Assembly: GCF_014253065.1 (NCBI RefSeq)
Contig: NZ_JACLZK010000001.1
Location: 248,001-312,000 of the forward strand
Length of the DNA: 64,000 nt
Reading direction: 5' to 3'
DNA from: Campylobacter massiliensis
GTDB lineage: Bacteria; Campylobacterota; Campylobacteria; Campylobacterales; Campylobacteraceae
The notes below the pieces were generated by a model. That model did not search any database and was not told the origin of the DNA. It saw only the letters and a program-made list of their open reading frames with translations. This document shows positions 54,248 to 63,962 of the stretch, in pieces. The position numbers and the translations under genes are program-made. Each line of letters starts with the position of its first letter. Position 1 is the first letter of the stretch.

Positions 54248-55135
54248 TTGAAAATTTTATTGATTTTAGCGACGTTTTTTAGCGCGCTAACGGCTTCAAA
54301 TCCGAATTTTGGACTAGGTATCGATAGCCTAGGCGAGCAAAACGAACAAACGCAGAACGAGAAGCGATTTTCTAAGCGCGAGGAGGCCGCAAGGCAAGCT
54401 ATCGAAAACGCCGATTATGATGCGGCTTTTAAGATTTTATCGCCGCTTTGCGAGGAGGGCGACGCGATGAGTTGCGCGGTGCTTGGCAGTATGCATTTTA
54501 GCGGGCTTGGGGCCGAGAAAAGCAACGAAAAAGCCGAGCTTTTCTTTGAAAAATCGTGCGAGCTGGGAAACGGCACGGGTTGCTTTGACCTGGCGCTTTT
54601 AAACGTCAAGGAAATTTTCGGTCCCAAAGATGAAAATAAAATATTCAGCCTCTACGAAAAAGGCTGCGAGCTAGGCTCTGAAGCGGCTTGCAACAACCTG
54701 GGCCTCATCTACGAATCGCAAAACGATCTCAAAAAATCCGTAAATTTATATGCCAAAGCGTGCAGGAAATTTGACGGCGCGGGCTGCTATAACTACGGCA
54801 GGATGATGCATGAGGGTCTTGGCGCAGAGCACGATCTGGCAAGCGCGCAAAAGGCTTTTGATACCTCGTGCTACATGAAAAACGCGCTTGGCTGCTATGC
54901 TCTGGGTTATGTTTACGAGCACGCGCAGGGCGTGGAGTTTGCGGTTTACGATGCGTACGACGGCTATTCGCGCGCTTGCAAGCTCGGTAACGACGACGGC
55001 TGCAGGGCTCTGGGTTTTGAAAACTATGAAAAAAATATCGAAATTTACGAAAAATTCGAGTCCATCGCGGAGGGGTGTAAATTTGGCAACGATAGCGACT
55101 GCAAGCTTTTAAAAGCGAGGATAGCGGAGTTTTAA
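54248..55135 (+). CDS. secreted Sel1-repeat protein
   Basis: A 295-residue exported protein with a short signal peptide (MKILLILATFFSALTAS). Six or more Sel1-type repeats with Cys pairs follow (CEEGDAMSC, CELGNGTGC, CELGSEAAC, CRKFDGAGC, CYMKNALGC, CKLGNDDGC). The fourth Sel1/Hcp-type gene in the window. The start is TTG at 54248 behind AAGGAG. Confidence 0.85.
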   Translation: MKILLILATFFSALTASNPNFGLGIDSLGEQNEQTQNEKRFSKREEAARQAIENADYDAAFKILSPLCEEGDAMSCAVLGSMHFSGLGAEKSNEKAELFFEKSCELGNGTGCFDLALLNVKEIFGPKDENKIFSLYEKGCELGSEAACNNLGLIYESQNDLKKSVNLYAKACRKFDGAGCYNYGRMMHEGLGAEHDLASAQKAFDTSCYMKNALGCYALGYVYEHAQGVEFAVYDAYDGYSRACKLGNDDGCRALGFENYEKNIEIYEKFESIAEGCKFGNDSDCKLLKARIAEF

Positions 55136-55466
55136 GCTCGGGCGTGTTTTCGGCGACGCTCGGGCTGATTTTTCCGTCAAATTTAAGCTGATTTTTGAGA
55201 TTTATTCGCTTCGGCGAGGCGGATAAATTTGATAAATTTCAGGCTTGCATGCAAGGTAAAATTTGCTTTTATGATTTTTAAACCCTAGCCTTGACGGTGC
55301 CAAATTTGACGCTACCGTCTTAAATTTGCCTTTTTGCTCAAATTTAATCACCTCATCTTCAAAATTTATCGCCAAACGCGGAGCCAAATTTAAACCAAGC
55401 CCAAAGCCAAAACTTACCCAAAATTTTGTAAAATGCGGCAAATTTACGAAAAAGAGAGCCGAAAAA
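55136..55466. other. intergenic, 331 nt, motif-rich
   Basis: Many AAATTT copies and no gene. Open frames on both strands here are translated motif runs, including an apparent 47-codon extension of ruvB that has no ribosome site. Confidence 0.5.
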
Positions 55467-56486
55467 ATGGATAGAATAGTCGAAATAGAAAAAATAAGCT
55501 TTGAAAACGATTTTGAGGTGTCGCTGCGCCCAACGCGCTTTGAGGACTACATCGGACAGGAAAAAATCAAGCAAAATTTAGGCGTCTTTATAAAGGCTGC
55601 CAAAAAGCGCGGCGAGTGCCTGGATCACGTGCTCTTCTACGGGCCTCCGGGCCTTGGTAAGACGACTCTGGCGCACATCATCGCAAACGAAATGGGCGTG
55701 AGCATCAAGATGACGGCCGCACCCATGATAGAAAAAAGCGGCGATCTAGCGGCGGTGCTGACAAATTTGCAAGAGGGCGACGTGCTCTTTATCGACGAGA
55801 TACACAGGCTAAGCCCCGCGATCGAGGAGGTGCTGTATCCGGCGATGGAGGACTTTCGCCTAGATATCATTATAGGCTCGGGGCCTGCGGCGCAGACTAT
55901 CAAGATCGACCTGCCTAAATTTACGCTTATCGGCGCTACGACGCGCGCGGGAATGATCTCGGCACCCCTGCGAGATAGATTTGGGATGGATTTTAGGCTG
56001 CAGTTTTACACCCGAGAGGAGCTGGCTCGTATCGTGCAGATCGCCTCGGTGAAGCTCGGCAAAGAGTGCGAAAAAGCCGCAGCTCTCGAGGTCGCCGCTC
56101 GCTCACGCGCCACGCCTAGGATCGCGCTGCGGCTGTTAAAGCGCATACGAGACTTCGCCGAGGTAAATGACGAAGCCGTCATCTCGCAACCTCGCGCCAA
56201 AGAGGCTTTGGACGCGCTTGGCGTAAACGATATCGGCTTTGACGAGATGGATATCAAGTATCTAGAAATCCTGCTCGCCGCCAAACGTCGCCCGATGGGG
56301 CTAAGCACGATCGCCGCGGCTCTAAGCGAGGACGAGGGTACGGTCGAGGACGTGATCGAGCCCTATCTGCTCGCTAACGGCTACATCGAGCGCACGGCAA
56401 AAGGCAGGCTAGCAAGCGCCAAAGCCTACGAGGTATTTAAGCTCAAATTTGACGAGGATACGCAAAAAGGATTGTTTGAGGAGTGA
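55467..56486 (+). CDS. ruvB: Holliday junction DNA helicase RuvB
   Basis: A 339-residue AAA+ motor that drives branch migration with RuvA. It has [12 protein letters not shown] at the N-terminus, Walker [10 protein letters not shown], Walker B FIDEIHRL, sensor I GATTRAGM and the arginine finger in PLRDRFG, then the winged-helix domain. The start is ATG 55467 ([12 protein letters not shown]), the usual family length. Confidence 0.96.
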   Translation: MDRIVEIEKISFENDFEVSLRPTRFEDYIGQEKIKQNLGVFIKAAKKRGECLDHVLFYGPPGLGKTTLAHIIANEMGVSIKMTAAPMIEKSGDLAAVLTNLQEGDVLFIDEIHRLSPAIEEVLYPAMEDFRLDIIIGSGPAAQTIKIDLPKFTLIGATTRAGMISAPLRDRFGMDFRLQFYTREELARIVQIASVKLGKECEKAAALEVAARSRATPRIALRLLKRIRDFAEVNDEAVISQPRAKEALDALGVNDIGFDEMDIKYLEILLAAKRRPMGLSTIAAALSEDEGTVEDVIEPYLLANGYIERTAKGRLASAKAYEVFKLKFDEDTQKGLFEE

Positions 56487-56511
56487 GGCGAGTTGTTAAA
56501 AAATAAGTGGA

Positions 56512-56536
56512 AAGACTTGCAAGAGGTGCAAGTCTT
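56512..56536. terminator. bidirectional terminator
   Basis: Perfect 10-bp stem AAGACTTGCA/TGCAAGTCTT with loop AGAGG, midway between the convergent ruvB and lipoprotein genes. Confidence 0.8.
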
Positions 56537-56541
56537 AAGGT

Positions 56542-57027
56542 TTACCATCTAAATAGCCATTCGCCATTTGCCTGCTTGATTGCTTCGAGCGTGTTATAGT
56601 TAGCTATCTCTTCGCTATCTGGCGCCATAAAAACTACGGTAAATTTAAAAGCATTTTTTGCTATAGGTTTTATGTCGGTTACACGTAAAAGATCGGCACA
56701 CTCGGCTTTAGTGTAGCGAAAAGTATTTATGCCAGAACTTCCTTTTGTCATGCGTGGTGCTTTACCGACTTCCATGTATTTATTATTTTTTTGCCAATTA
56801 TAGCATGCCATATTGGATAAAAACTCTTGCAGTCTAGGCTTGGCGCTTTCAAACTGCTCTCTAAAATCTTTTGGAGCTTGAGTATTCGCCAGCGCGTTAC
56901 TTACGGACGGAAGCACGGTTGTTGTACTACTTTGGTAGTTTTTGTCTGATGCCCTTGGTAAATTTGGCATAGTACAACCACCGAGAATAGCTGCAATTAG
57001 TGCAAAAGATGTAATTTTGGTTTTCAT
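56542..57027 (-). CDS. putative lipoprotein
   Basis: A 161-residue protein with lipoprotein signal MKTKITSFALIAAILGGC (lipobox LGGC, Cys18). The mature part has the pattern of a small envelope domain, with CYNWQKN and ADLLRVTDIKPIAKNAFKFTVVFMAPDSEE; no family recognised. GGAG lies upstream of the ATG. Confidence 0.65.
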   Translation of the reverse strand: MKTKITSFALIAAILGGCTMPNLPRASDKNYQSSTTTVLPSVSNALANTQAPKDFREQFESAKPRLQEFLSNMACYNWQKNNKYMEVGKAPRMTKGSSGINTFRYTKAECADLLRVTDIKPIAKNAFKFTVVFMAPDSEEIANYNTLEAIKQANGEWLFRW

Positions 57028-57321
57028 TTACTCTCCTTAAAATAAGATTTAAGTATAAATCTATTTCGGTTAAAAATCACTTAATTTTTAATATTTAGCA
57101 AATTTATCAAACAAGTTTAAAATTTAGCAAAACCCCAGCATGTCATCCTACCATAAACCTTAAATTTGGTGGTCTAAAAATAAAACTAAATCTATTTTGT
57201 AAATTTTAGCCCGCTCAAATTTCGCGCCGAATTTATCAGCCGCGCCAAAGCCGCCGCATCCACCGCCATCCGTCCGCAAAACCCCGCAAAATCTGATATA
57301 ATAAGCCCCTAAAGGATAAAA

Positions 57322-58365
57322 ATGAAAAACAACCGCATATTTTTCGGGCTTTTGATGCTGTGCGCGTTAGGACTGGTGGGCTACCTTTTTAAGCCGTTTT
57401 TGCTAAATATCTTTATCGCCGCCTTGCTAGCCGTCGCCACCTCAAACGTCAACGTCAAATTTTTGCAACTAACGAAAGGCAAAAGAACGCTATCGGCGGC
57501 TCTTACGACGCTAGCGCTGTTTTCGCTATTTATCGCGCCGCTTTTATACGCCGTGATCGAGCTGGCTAAACACGCGGCAAGCTTTAACACCGGCTACGTA
57601 ACAAACACGCTAGATTATTTTCAAAGCGGCAAATTTCAGCTACCAGAACCGATCAAATTTCTAGAACCAAAAATCAAAGAGATAGTCGCCGATATCGACG
57701 TCAAGGCCATCTCGGCAAATCTCATCGCAAATTTAGCCGGTATAGGAAAATCAAGCGTAAATTTTCTCGTAGACGTGATTTTTATCCTCGTATTTTTCTT
57801 TTTCGCCCTACTTTACGGCAGCGAGCTTGTTGGCTACCTAAAAAATGCGCTTCCGATGAAGGAGAGCGAGAGCGAGTTTATCCTCAGCGAAGTGGCCAAC
57901 GTCATGAGCGTCGTGCTTTACTCTATCGTGATAAACGCGATTTTGCAGGGTTGCCTCTTTGCTATCATCACGATTTCCTACGGCTACAACGGCTTTTTGA
58001 TGGGCATACTCTTTGCCTTTACGTCGCTCGTGCCGGTAGTAGGCGGCTTGCTTGCTTGGGGGCCTATTAGCCTTTACGAGTTTGCCAACGGCAACACAGC
58101 GGCTGCGATCGTCATCGCCGTCTATACCATCGTCGTGATCTCTATCGTCGCAGATACGTTTTTAAAGCCGATCGTGATTAAATTTATCAACGATAGACTC
58201 GTCAAAATCCCGACTAAAATAAACGAACTGCTGCTATTTTTTTCGATGATTGCGGGCATAACGACCTTTGGCTTTTGGGGGCTTATCTTGGGGCCTGCGA
58301 TCGTGACGTTTTTTATCTCGACGATCAAGCTTTATACATTGCTTAAAGAGCGCGCCGTCGTGTAA
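57322..58365 (+). CDS. AI-2E family (PerM/UPF0118) transporter
   Basis: A 347-residue inner-membrane protein with about eight helices. It has N-terminal KPFLLNIFIAALLAVATS and the C-terminal GLLAWGPISLYEFANG, DTFLKPIVIKFINDRLVKIP and GFWGLILGPAIVTFF segments typical of the family. Members have been linked to AI-2 export or sodium-proton exchange; the function here is open. AAAGGAT precedes the ATG. Confidence 0.85.
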   Translation: MKNNRIFFGLLMLCALGLVGYLFKPFLLNIFIAALLAVATSNVNVKFLQLTKGKRTLSAALTTLALFSLFIAPLLYAVIELAKHAASFNTGYVTNTLDYFQSGKFQLPEPIKFLEPKIKEIVADIDVKAISANLIANLAGIGKSSVNFLVDVIFILVFFFFALLYGSELVGYLKNALPMKESESEFILSEVANVMSVVLYSIVINAILQGCLFAIITISYGYNGFLMGILFAFTSLVPVVGGLLAWGPISLYEFANGNTAAAIVIAVYTIVVISIVADTFLKPIVIKFINDRLVKIPTKINELLLFFSMIAGITTFGFWGLILGPAIVTFFISTIKLYTLLKERAVV

Positions 58366-58435
58366 ATTTGCCTAAAATCGGCAATATTTTTAGCAAATAT
58401 CACAAATCTAACGCGATTTTTATTATTTTCTGTGC

Positions 58436-58441
58436 TATAAT
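58436..58441 (+). promoter_or_regulatory. -10 box of the porin gene
   Basis: TGCTATAAT, an extended -10, 77 nt upstream of the porin start. Confidence 0.6.
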
Positions 58442-58461
58442 CCTTAAATAAAAAAGTTAAT

Positions 58462-58484
58462 GTTCCGCATTCAATTTGCGGAAC
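58462..58484 (+). promoter_or_regulatory. hairpin in the porin leader
   Basis: GTTCCGCA/TGCGGAAC, 8 perfect bp with a 7-nt loop, extendable by two weak pairs. It would begin about 15 nt into the transcript, upstream of the AAGGAG site. It may stabilise the mRNA or be a protein-binding site. Confidence 0.5.
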
Positions 58485-58517
58485 GTAAATTTGCTAAATT
58501 TAACCAAGGAGTTTTTT

Positions 58518-59852
58518 ATGAAACTAGCAAAACTAAGTTTAGCCGCTGTTTTGGCGCTTGGCTTTTTGGGTGCCGCAAACGCAGCCGACACCTTCGGAGA
58601 GGCGTTTACCAAAGGAAAACTAGCGGGTAAGATCCAGGCTACCTACGTGGATCAAAAAGACGAGCGCGCGCCGATACACGACGAGCAGATGACGTCTATA
58701 CAGCTTGAGCTTGGCTACGTGACCGATCCGTTTTACGGCTTTAGGCTCGGCGTTACGGGGCAGGGTAACTTCTTGCCGTTTAACAGCATGAGAAAAAGCG
58801 GCACCTTGTACGATAAAGAGTGGAGAACGCAGGGCGCGGTAATGTCTGAGGCATATCTGGGCTACGGCATAGGGCAGACCGATATAAAATTCGGCCGTCA
58901 ATACGTAAATACTCCGCTAGTAGCGGGCAACCCGACTCGCGCGTTTAAAGAGGCGTTTGAGGGCCTAACGATCGTAAATAAAGACATACCAAACACCGCA
59001 TTGATCGGAGGTTGGTATTATAAATTTCAAGGCAGAAGCGCCGTCGTAACGGGCGGTAAAGAGGGGCGCGCTCCGCACTTTAAAGATAGAGTCATCGTCG
59101 GCGGTATGGGACCCGTGGCGTACGAGTTTGATAATATCTTTACCGGCGCGGTCATCAACCAAAGCATACCGAATCTAAAACTAACCGGCGCATACGCTAG
59201 AGTGACCGATCTTAGACGCGGCGCGCTGCAAGGCGACATCAACTTCTATCTAGCCGAGGCAAACTACAAAGTACCCGTCGGCGACTTTAAACTCGGATTT
59301 GACGCGATGTATAAAGGCTCTCGCACCACAAGAGGCTTAGAAGATCTAAACTACGACGGAAATATGATCGGTCTAAGAGCGGGGATTTATGATTTCGTGG
59401 GCTTTAGCGCCTCTTACGCCTATACGACCGTCGGCGACAACGACGCTTTGGCGTTTGGTCTAGGTAACGGTCCCGGCTCATACACGCTGCTTCCTATACG
59501 CGGACCTTTCGTGTTTACTGGCTATGCGGGTATGAATACGCATAAGCTTTTGTTTGAATATGACTTTAAAGAAGTCGGCGCCGAGGGCCTAAAAGCAAAA
59601 CTACATCTAGTAAAAGGCAAGCAAGACGCCCCTCACCGCAACGCCGGTCCGACAGCGGCTAACACGCATATGAACGTCAAAGGCTGGGCGGCGCAGGTTA
59701 GCTACGATATGCCGTGGGTCAAAGGGCTAAGCGCAAGCGTCACCTACACGGCTCTTGAGAGAAAGAACTTTGACGCTATGGGCGCGGTTAAAAAGACCGA
59801 CAACAACGAGCTTTGGCTGCAACTCGGATATAAATTTAACCTTCTAAACTAG
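58518..59852 (+). CDS. OprD-like outer-membrane porin
   Basis: A 444-residue outer-membrane protein. The signal peptide is MKLAKLSLAAVLALGFLGAANA. The mature part is rich in alternating strands, with SEAYLGYGIGQTDIKFGRQYVNTPLVAGN, a hallmark region of OprD-type porins, and ends in an aromatic-containing strand (LWLQLGYKFNLLN). It likely admits amino acids, peptides or other small solutes. The ATG at 58518 has AAGGAG upstream; 14 earlier codons are unlikely to be translated. Confidence 0.85.
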   Translation: MKLAKLSLAAVLALGFLGAANAADTFGEAFTKGKLAGKIQATYVDQKDERAPIHDEQMTSIQLELGYVTDPFYGFRLGVTGQGNFLPFNSMRKSGTLYDKEWRTQGAVMSEAYLGYGIGQTDIKFGRQYVNTPLVAGNPTRAFKEAFEGLTIVNKDIPNTALIGGWYYKFQGRSAVVTGGKEGRAPHFKDRVIVGGMGPVAYEFDNIFTGAVINQSIPNLKLTGAYARVTDLRRGALQGDINFYLAEANYKVPVGDFKLGFDAMYKGSRTTRGLEDLNYDGNMIGLRAGIYDFVGFSASYAYTTVGDNDALAFGLGNGPGSYTLLPIRGPFVFTGYAGMNTHKLLFEYDFKEVGAEGLKAKLHLVKGKQDAPHRNAGPTAANTHMNVKGWAAQVSYDMPWVKGLSASVTYTALERKNFDAMGAVKKTDNNELWLQLGYKFNLLN

Positions 59853-59862
59853 CTGCTTTAAT

Positions 59863-59901
59863 GCGGACGCAAATTTGACGCGTCCGCTACTTCTTTTTTT
59901 T
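59863..59901 (+). terminator. terminator after the porin gene
   Basis: 8-bp stem GCGGACGC/GCGTCCGC with AAATTTGAC as the entire loop, followed by a run of Ts (TTCTTTTTTTT). Confidence 0.9.
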
Positions 59902-60059
59902 GTTTTATTTTCTTGCGTTTGGGTCGTAAATTTAGCCTCGCAAAACCCGTATAAATTTGATCTTTTTGGAGTAAATTTGGCTTATATCAAATTTGTAATT
60001 TACGGACCAACTAATCAAATTTGCCATATAGGTTCAAATTTGATTCATGAAGCATCAAG

Positions 60060-60575
60060 TCACGAGCCGGATTTTAGGCTTCTTTTGTGTTTTCTTATCT
60101 TTTTTATCGCCCAGTCGTAGTGTGATGAGGTGCTGCCGATGACGTAGGCGGCGAGATTTAGATTGCCCGTGAAGTTAAAATATCCGCGCGCAAAAAGCTC
60201 CTCGTCGCTAAAATTTGCCGTAAGCTGCATTGCTTTTTCGTGAGTTTGCGCCAGCAGAGTTTTAGCCTCGCAAAGCGGCGTATCTTGGTGCTTGCGCCAA
60301 ATTTGCACATTCATCTGCGGGTAGGTTTTCCAGTTGTACGGCTCGGGTAAAAACGAAGCCCGCTCACCGCTTAGGTTCTTTTGGATAAAATTTATCAAAA
60401 GCAAGTGCCACTCGTAAAGGTGTGCGAGCACGTCTCGGACGCATTTATCTCTATCCTCGAAGTCAAATTTGGCCTCTTGCTGCGCCTCACTCAAGCTCTC
60501 AACTAGCGACAAAAGTTTTTTAAAATTTGCCTCCGAATCGTTTAGTAGGTCTATTTTATTCGTCGGTCGCGGCAT
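60060..60575 (-). CDS. ClbS/DfsB family four-helix protein
   Basis: A 171-residue DinB-like four-helix bundle. It has the N-terminal PRPTNKIDLL, VRDVLAHLYEWHLLL in helix 2, FLPEPYNWKTYPQMN, and the C-terminal SSHYDWAIKKIRKHKR, which correspond to conserved parts of the ClbS/DfsB family. ClbS of E. coli destroys the reactive cyclopropane of colibactin to protect its producer. No colibactin genes are present, so the role here is unknown. Confidence 0.8.
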   Translation of the reverse strand: MPRPTNKIDLLNDSEANFKKLLSLVESLSEAQQEAKFDFEDRDKCVRDVLAHLYEWHLLLINFIQKNLSGERASFLPEPYNWKTYPQMNVQIWRKHQDTPLCEAKTLLAQTHEKAMQLTANFSDEELFARGYFNFTGNLNLAAYVIGSTSSHYDWAIKKIRKHKRSLKSGS

Positions 60576-61173
60576 TTTTTATCCTTGGCTAAATTTGACC
60601 GAATTTTACACCGCGTTATTAAATTTACGCTTTAAAGGTGCGGGTATCGCCAAAAGCAAAAGGCAAAATTTAATTTATATTTATATTTTAAAAATTAAGA
60701 ATAAAACTTAAACATATAGCTCAAATTTGATCAAATTTCAAATTTGTGAGTTTTACGGTCTTGAATTTTAATAAATTTTATACCTTTGATAATTTAGCCT
60801 AAAATTAGCGCTTTTAAAAGCTTAAATTTAAAAATAGATAGTTGTTTTTCGACTTGATATAAAGCTTTATATTTACAATACAAAAATGTTACGATTTTAC
60901 ACGTTAAATTTATATTTTAAAAATAGTTTCTAAAATATTATGGATTTTGTTATCAAAAAGCGTATCAAATTCCGTAAATATAAAATTTTATATTTATTCG
61001 TAGTTTTAAGCATTAGCCCTAAAATAGGCGAAATAAAGATAATTTTGGTCTTAATTTGAATTCCAAATATTGCCAAAGAATTAGTTATTTTTAATCAACT
61101 TAAATTTAGGTTGTAACGGTTAATATCTGTCTGATTTTTAAGGACTATCTTAAAAAATAAACGAGGAGAGAAA
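60576..61173. other. AT-rich leader region of the nap operon, 598 nt
   Basis: No gene. It contains a perfect 16-nt palindrome ATATAAAGCTTTATAT at 60857-60872 about 300 nt upstream of napA, and a small dyad TAACGGTTA near 61117. The nap promoter must lie here, but I cannot place it securely. Confidence 0.5.
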
Positions 61174-63960
61174 ATGGATCGACGAGATTTTATAAAAAGC
61201 GCCGCCGCTTCGGCTGCTTGCGCGAGTGCCGGTATAGCGCTGCCTAGTTCTATGGCAGCTGCGCAAAACACAGCTGAAAAGGGCTGGCGCTGGGATAAGG
61301 CTGCATGTAGGTTCTGCGGAACGGGCTGCGGTATAATGATCGCAACCAAAGAAGGCAAAATCGTAGCCGTCAAGGGCGACCCTGAAGCGCCGGTAAACCG
61401 CGGCCTAAACTGCATCAAAGGCTACTTTAACGCCAAGATCATGTACGGCGCGGACCGTATCACTCAGCCGCTTTTACGCGTAAACGAAAAGGGCGAATTT
61501 GACAAAAAGGGCAAATTTAAACCGATTAGCTGGGAAAAAGCCTTTGACATCATGGCTGAAAAATATAAAGAAACCATGGCTAAAAACGGCGTGCATTCAG
61601 CCTGCGTTTTCGGCTCGGGTCAATACACTATTTTAGAGGGTTATGCAGCCGTCAAACTATGGAAAGCGGGTATCAGAAGCAACTCCATAGACCCGAATGC
61701 TCGCCACTGCATGGCTAGCGCGGTTACGGGATTTATGCAGACTTTTGGTATCGACGAGCCTGCGGGCTGCTACGACGACATAGAGCTAACCGATACTATC
61801 ATAACTTGGGGTGCGAATATGGCCGAGATGCACCCGATACTTTGGGCGCGCGTCAGCGATAAGAAGCTAAGCGATCCTGAGCGCGTAAAGGTCGTAAATT
61901 TAAGCACGTATTCGACTAGAACGTCAAATATCGCCGATACGGAGATTATCTTTGCTCCTTCAAGCGACGTAGCTATCTGGAACTACATCGCTCACGAGAT
62001 CGTTTATAATCATCCTGAAGCCATCGATTGGGACTACGTAAATAGCCACTGCGTATTTGCGACGGGGCCTGCCGATATCGGCTACGGGCTTAGAAATAAT
62101 CCAAATCATCCTAACTACTCAAACGAAAAAGACGTCGTAGAGACGGAGCTTCATAAGAAACTAAGCAAAAACGAGGGCGTGACTCTGGGCTATCTAGGCT
62201 ATAAAGAGGGTGACGTGATGGAAAATAAAAATACGGCTACCGCGGGCAAACACTGGCAAATCACGTTTGAGGAATTTAAAGAAGCTCTTAAACCTTATAC
62301 GCTTGACTTCTCCGCTCCGCTAATAAAAGGCGATCCAAACGAGGATTTGGAAGAATTTAAGAAAAAACTAAAGCAACTGGCCGACTGGTACATCGAAAAA
62401 GGTAGAAAAGTAGTTAGCTTTTGGACGATGGGCTTTAACCAGCACCAACGCGGCACTTGGGTAAACGAGCAAGCCTATATGGTGCATATGCTACTTGGCA
62501 AACAAGCAAAACCGGGCGAGGGCGCTTTCTCGCTAACCGGACAACCAAGCGCATGCGGAACGGCACGCGAGGTCGGTACTTTCGTTCATCGCTTGCCTGC
62601 GGATATGGTCGTAGATAACGCCGAACACCGCGAAATAAGCGAGAAAATTTGGAAACTTCCTAAAAACACGCTAAATCCGAAAGTCGCCTCCCACTACGTA
62701 AAAATGATGCGCGACATGGAAGACGGAAAGATGAAATGGGCATGGGTACAGGTAAATAACCCATGGCAAAACACCGCAAACGCAAACCACTGGATAAAAG
62801 CCGCTCGCGAGATGGATAACTTTATCATCGTCTCAGACCCGTATCCGGGCATCTCGGCTAAGGTTGCCGACCTGATCCTGCCAACTGCGATGATATACGA
62901 AAAATGGGGCGCGTACGGTAATGCCGAGCGCCGAACGCAGCACTGGCGTCAGCAAGTCCTTCCGGTAGGCGAAGCGATGAGCGACACGTGGCAAATGCTG
63001 GAATTTGCTAAGCGCTTTAAGCTAAAAGAGGTTTGGGGCGAACAAAAAGTGGACGATAAGCTAACGCTTCCAAGCGTGCTAGACGAGGCAAAAGCCATGG
63101 GTTATAGCGAAGAAGATACGCTATTTGACGTGCTTTTCGCAAACGAAGAGGCTAAGAGCTATCCTGCAAAAGACGCTATAATGGAAGATTTTGATAACTC
63201 TGAAGTTTTCGGCGACAGTAGAAAAATCGTCGGCTCGGACGGCAAGGTATTTGAGGGATACGGATTTTTCATCCAAAAATACCTTTGGGAAGACTACCGC
63301 AAATTTGGCTCGGGTCACGGACACGATCTAGCGGACTTTGATACTTATCACAAAGTGCGCGGCCTAAGATGGCCTGTAGTAGACGGCAAAGAAACCCAGT
63401 GGAGATTTAACGCCAAATACGATCCGTACGCGAAGAAATTTGCCGAAGACGGCAAGCAGTTTGCATTCTACGGAAATAAAAAAGCCAAGTTGCAAAAAGG
63501 CGATTTGACCAAAGTAACTAGCGGAGACGAGAAATTTTCTATCGCTAATAGGGCTAAAATTTTCTTCCGCCCTTATATGGATCCGTGCGAGATGCCTGAT
63601 ACTACGTATCCTTTTTGGCTATGCACGGGCCGCGTCTTGGAGCACTGGCACACCGGCACTATGACTATGCGTGTTCCTGAGCTTTACCGCGCTGTACCTG
63701 AGGCTCTTTGCTACATGCACGAGGGCGATGCGCAAAAGCTAAATTTACAGCATAACGACGTAGTTTGGGTCGAGTCTCGCCGCGGTAAGGTAAAAGCAAG
63801 GCTAGATCTGCGCGGACGAAACAAAACTCCTTCGGGACTAGTTTACGTGCCGTTTTTTGATGAAAACGTGTATATCAACAAAGTCTGCCTAGATGCGACT
63901 TGCCCGATCTCAAAAGAGACCGACTATAAAAAATGCGCGGTTAAAATTTACAAGGCTTAA
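61174..63960 (+). CDS. napA: periplasmic nitrate reductase catalytic subunit
   Basis: A 928-residue molybdoenzyme reducing nitrate to nitrite in the periplasm. The Tat signal is [14 protein letters not shown]. The [4Fe-4S] ligands are Cys45, Cys48, Cys52 and Cys80, and the Mo ligand is Cys179 in NARHCMAS; this Cys, not Sec, excludes the closely related formate dehydrogenase. [15 protein letters not shown] and the C-terminal [18 protein letters not shown] agree with Campylobacter NapA. GGAGAG precedes the ATG. napG follows directly, the epsilonproteobacterial order napAGHB. Confidence 0.97.
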   Translation: MDRRDFIKSAAASAACASAGIALPSSMAAAQNTAEKGWRWDKAACRFCGTGCGIMIATKEGKIVAVKGDPEAPVNRGLNCIKGYFNAKIMYGADRITQPLLRVNEKGEFDKKGKFKPISWEKAFDIMAEKYKETMAKNGVHSACVFGSGQYTILEGYAAVKLWKAGIRSNSIDPNARHCMASAVTGFMQTFGIDEPAGCYDDIELTDTIITWGANMAEMHPILWARVSDKKLSDPERVKVVNLSTYSTRTSNIADTEIIFAPSSDVAIWNYIAHEIVYNHPEAIDWDYVNSHCVFATGPADIGYGLRNNPNHPNYSNEKDVVETELHKKLSKNEGVTLGYLGYKEGDVMENKNTATAGKHWQITFEEFKEALKPYTLDFSAPLIKGDPNEDLEEFKKKLKQLADWYIEKGRKVVSFWTMGFNQHQRGTWVNEQAYMVHMLLGKQAKPGEGAFSLTGQPSACGTAREVGTFVHRLPADMVVDNAEHREISEKIWKLPKNTLNPKVASHYVKMMRDMEDGKMKWAWVQVNNPWQNTANANHWIKAAREMDNFIIVSDPYPGISAKVADLILPTAMIYEKWGAYGNAERRTQHWRQQVLPVGEAMSDTWQMLEFAKRFKLKEVWGEQKVDDKLTLPSVLDEAKAMGYSEEDTLFDVLFANEEAKSYPAKDAIMEDFDNSEVFGDSRKIVGSDGKVFEGYGFFIQKYLWEDYRKFGSGHGHDLADFDTYHKVRGLRWPVVDGKETQWRFNAKYDPYAKKFAEDGKQFAFYGNKKAKLQKGDLTKVTSGDEKFSIANRAKIFFRPYMDPCEMPDTTYPFWLCTGRVLEHWHTGTMTMRVPELYRAVPEALCYMHEGDAQKLNLQHNDVVWVESRRGKVKARLDLRGRNKTPSGLVYVPFFDENVYINKVCLDATCPISKETDYKKCAVKIYKA

Positions 63961-63962
63961 TA

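Noticed and set aside
59875-60120. Hydrophobic 81-codon frame after the porin gene
   Set aside because: It starts inside the porin terminator and is composed of motif-rich spacer; no ribosome site.
61174-63960. Formate dehydrogenase alpha subunit as an alternative for the molybdoenzyme
   Set aside because: The metal ligand position is Cys179 in NARHCMAS, no in-frame UGA is present, and the next gene begins like NapG; all point to NapA.
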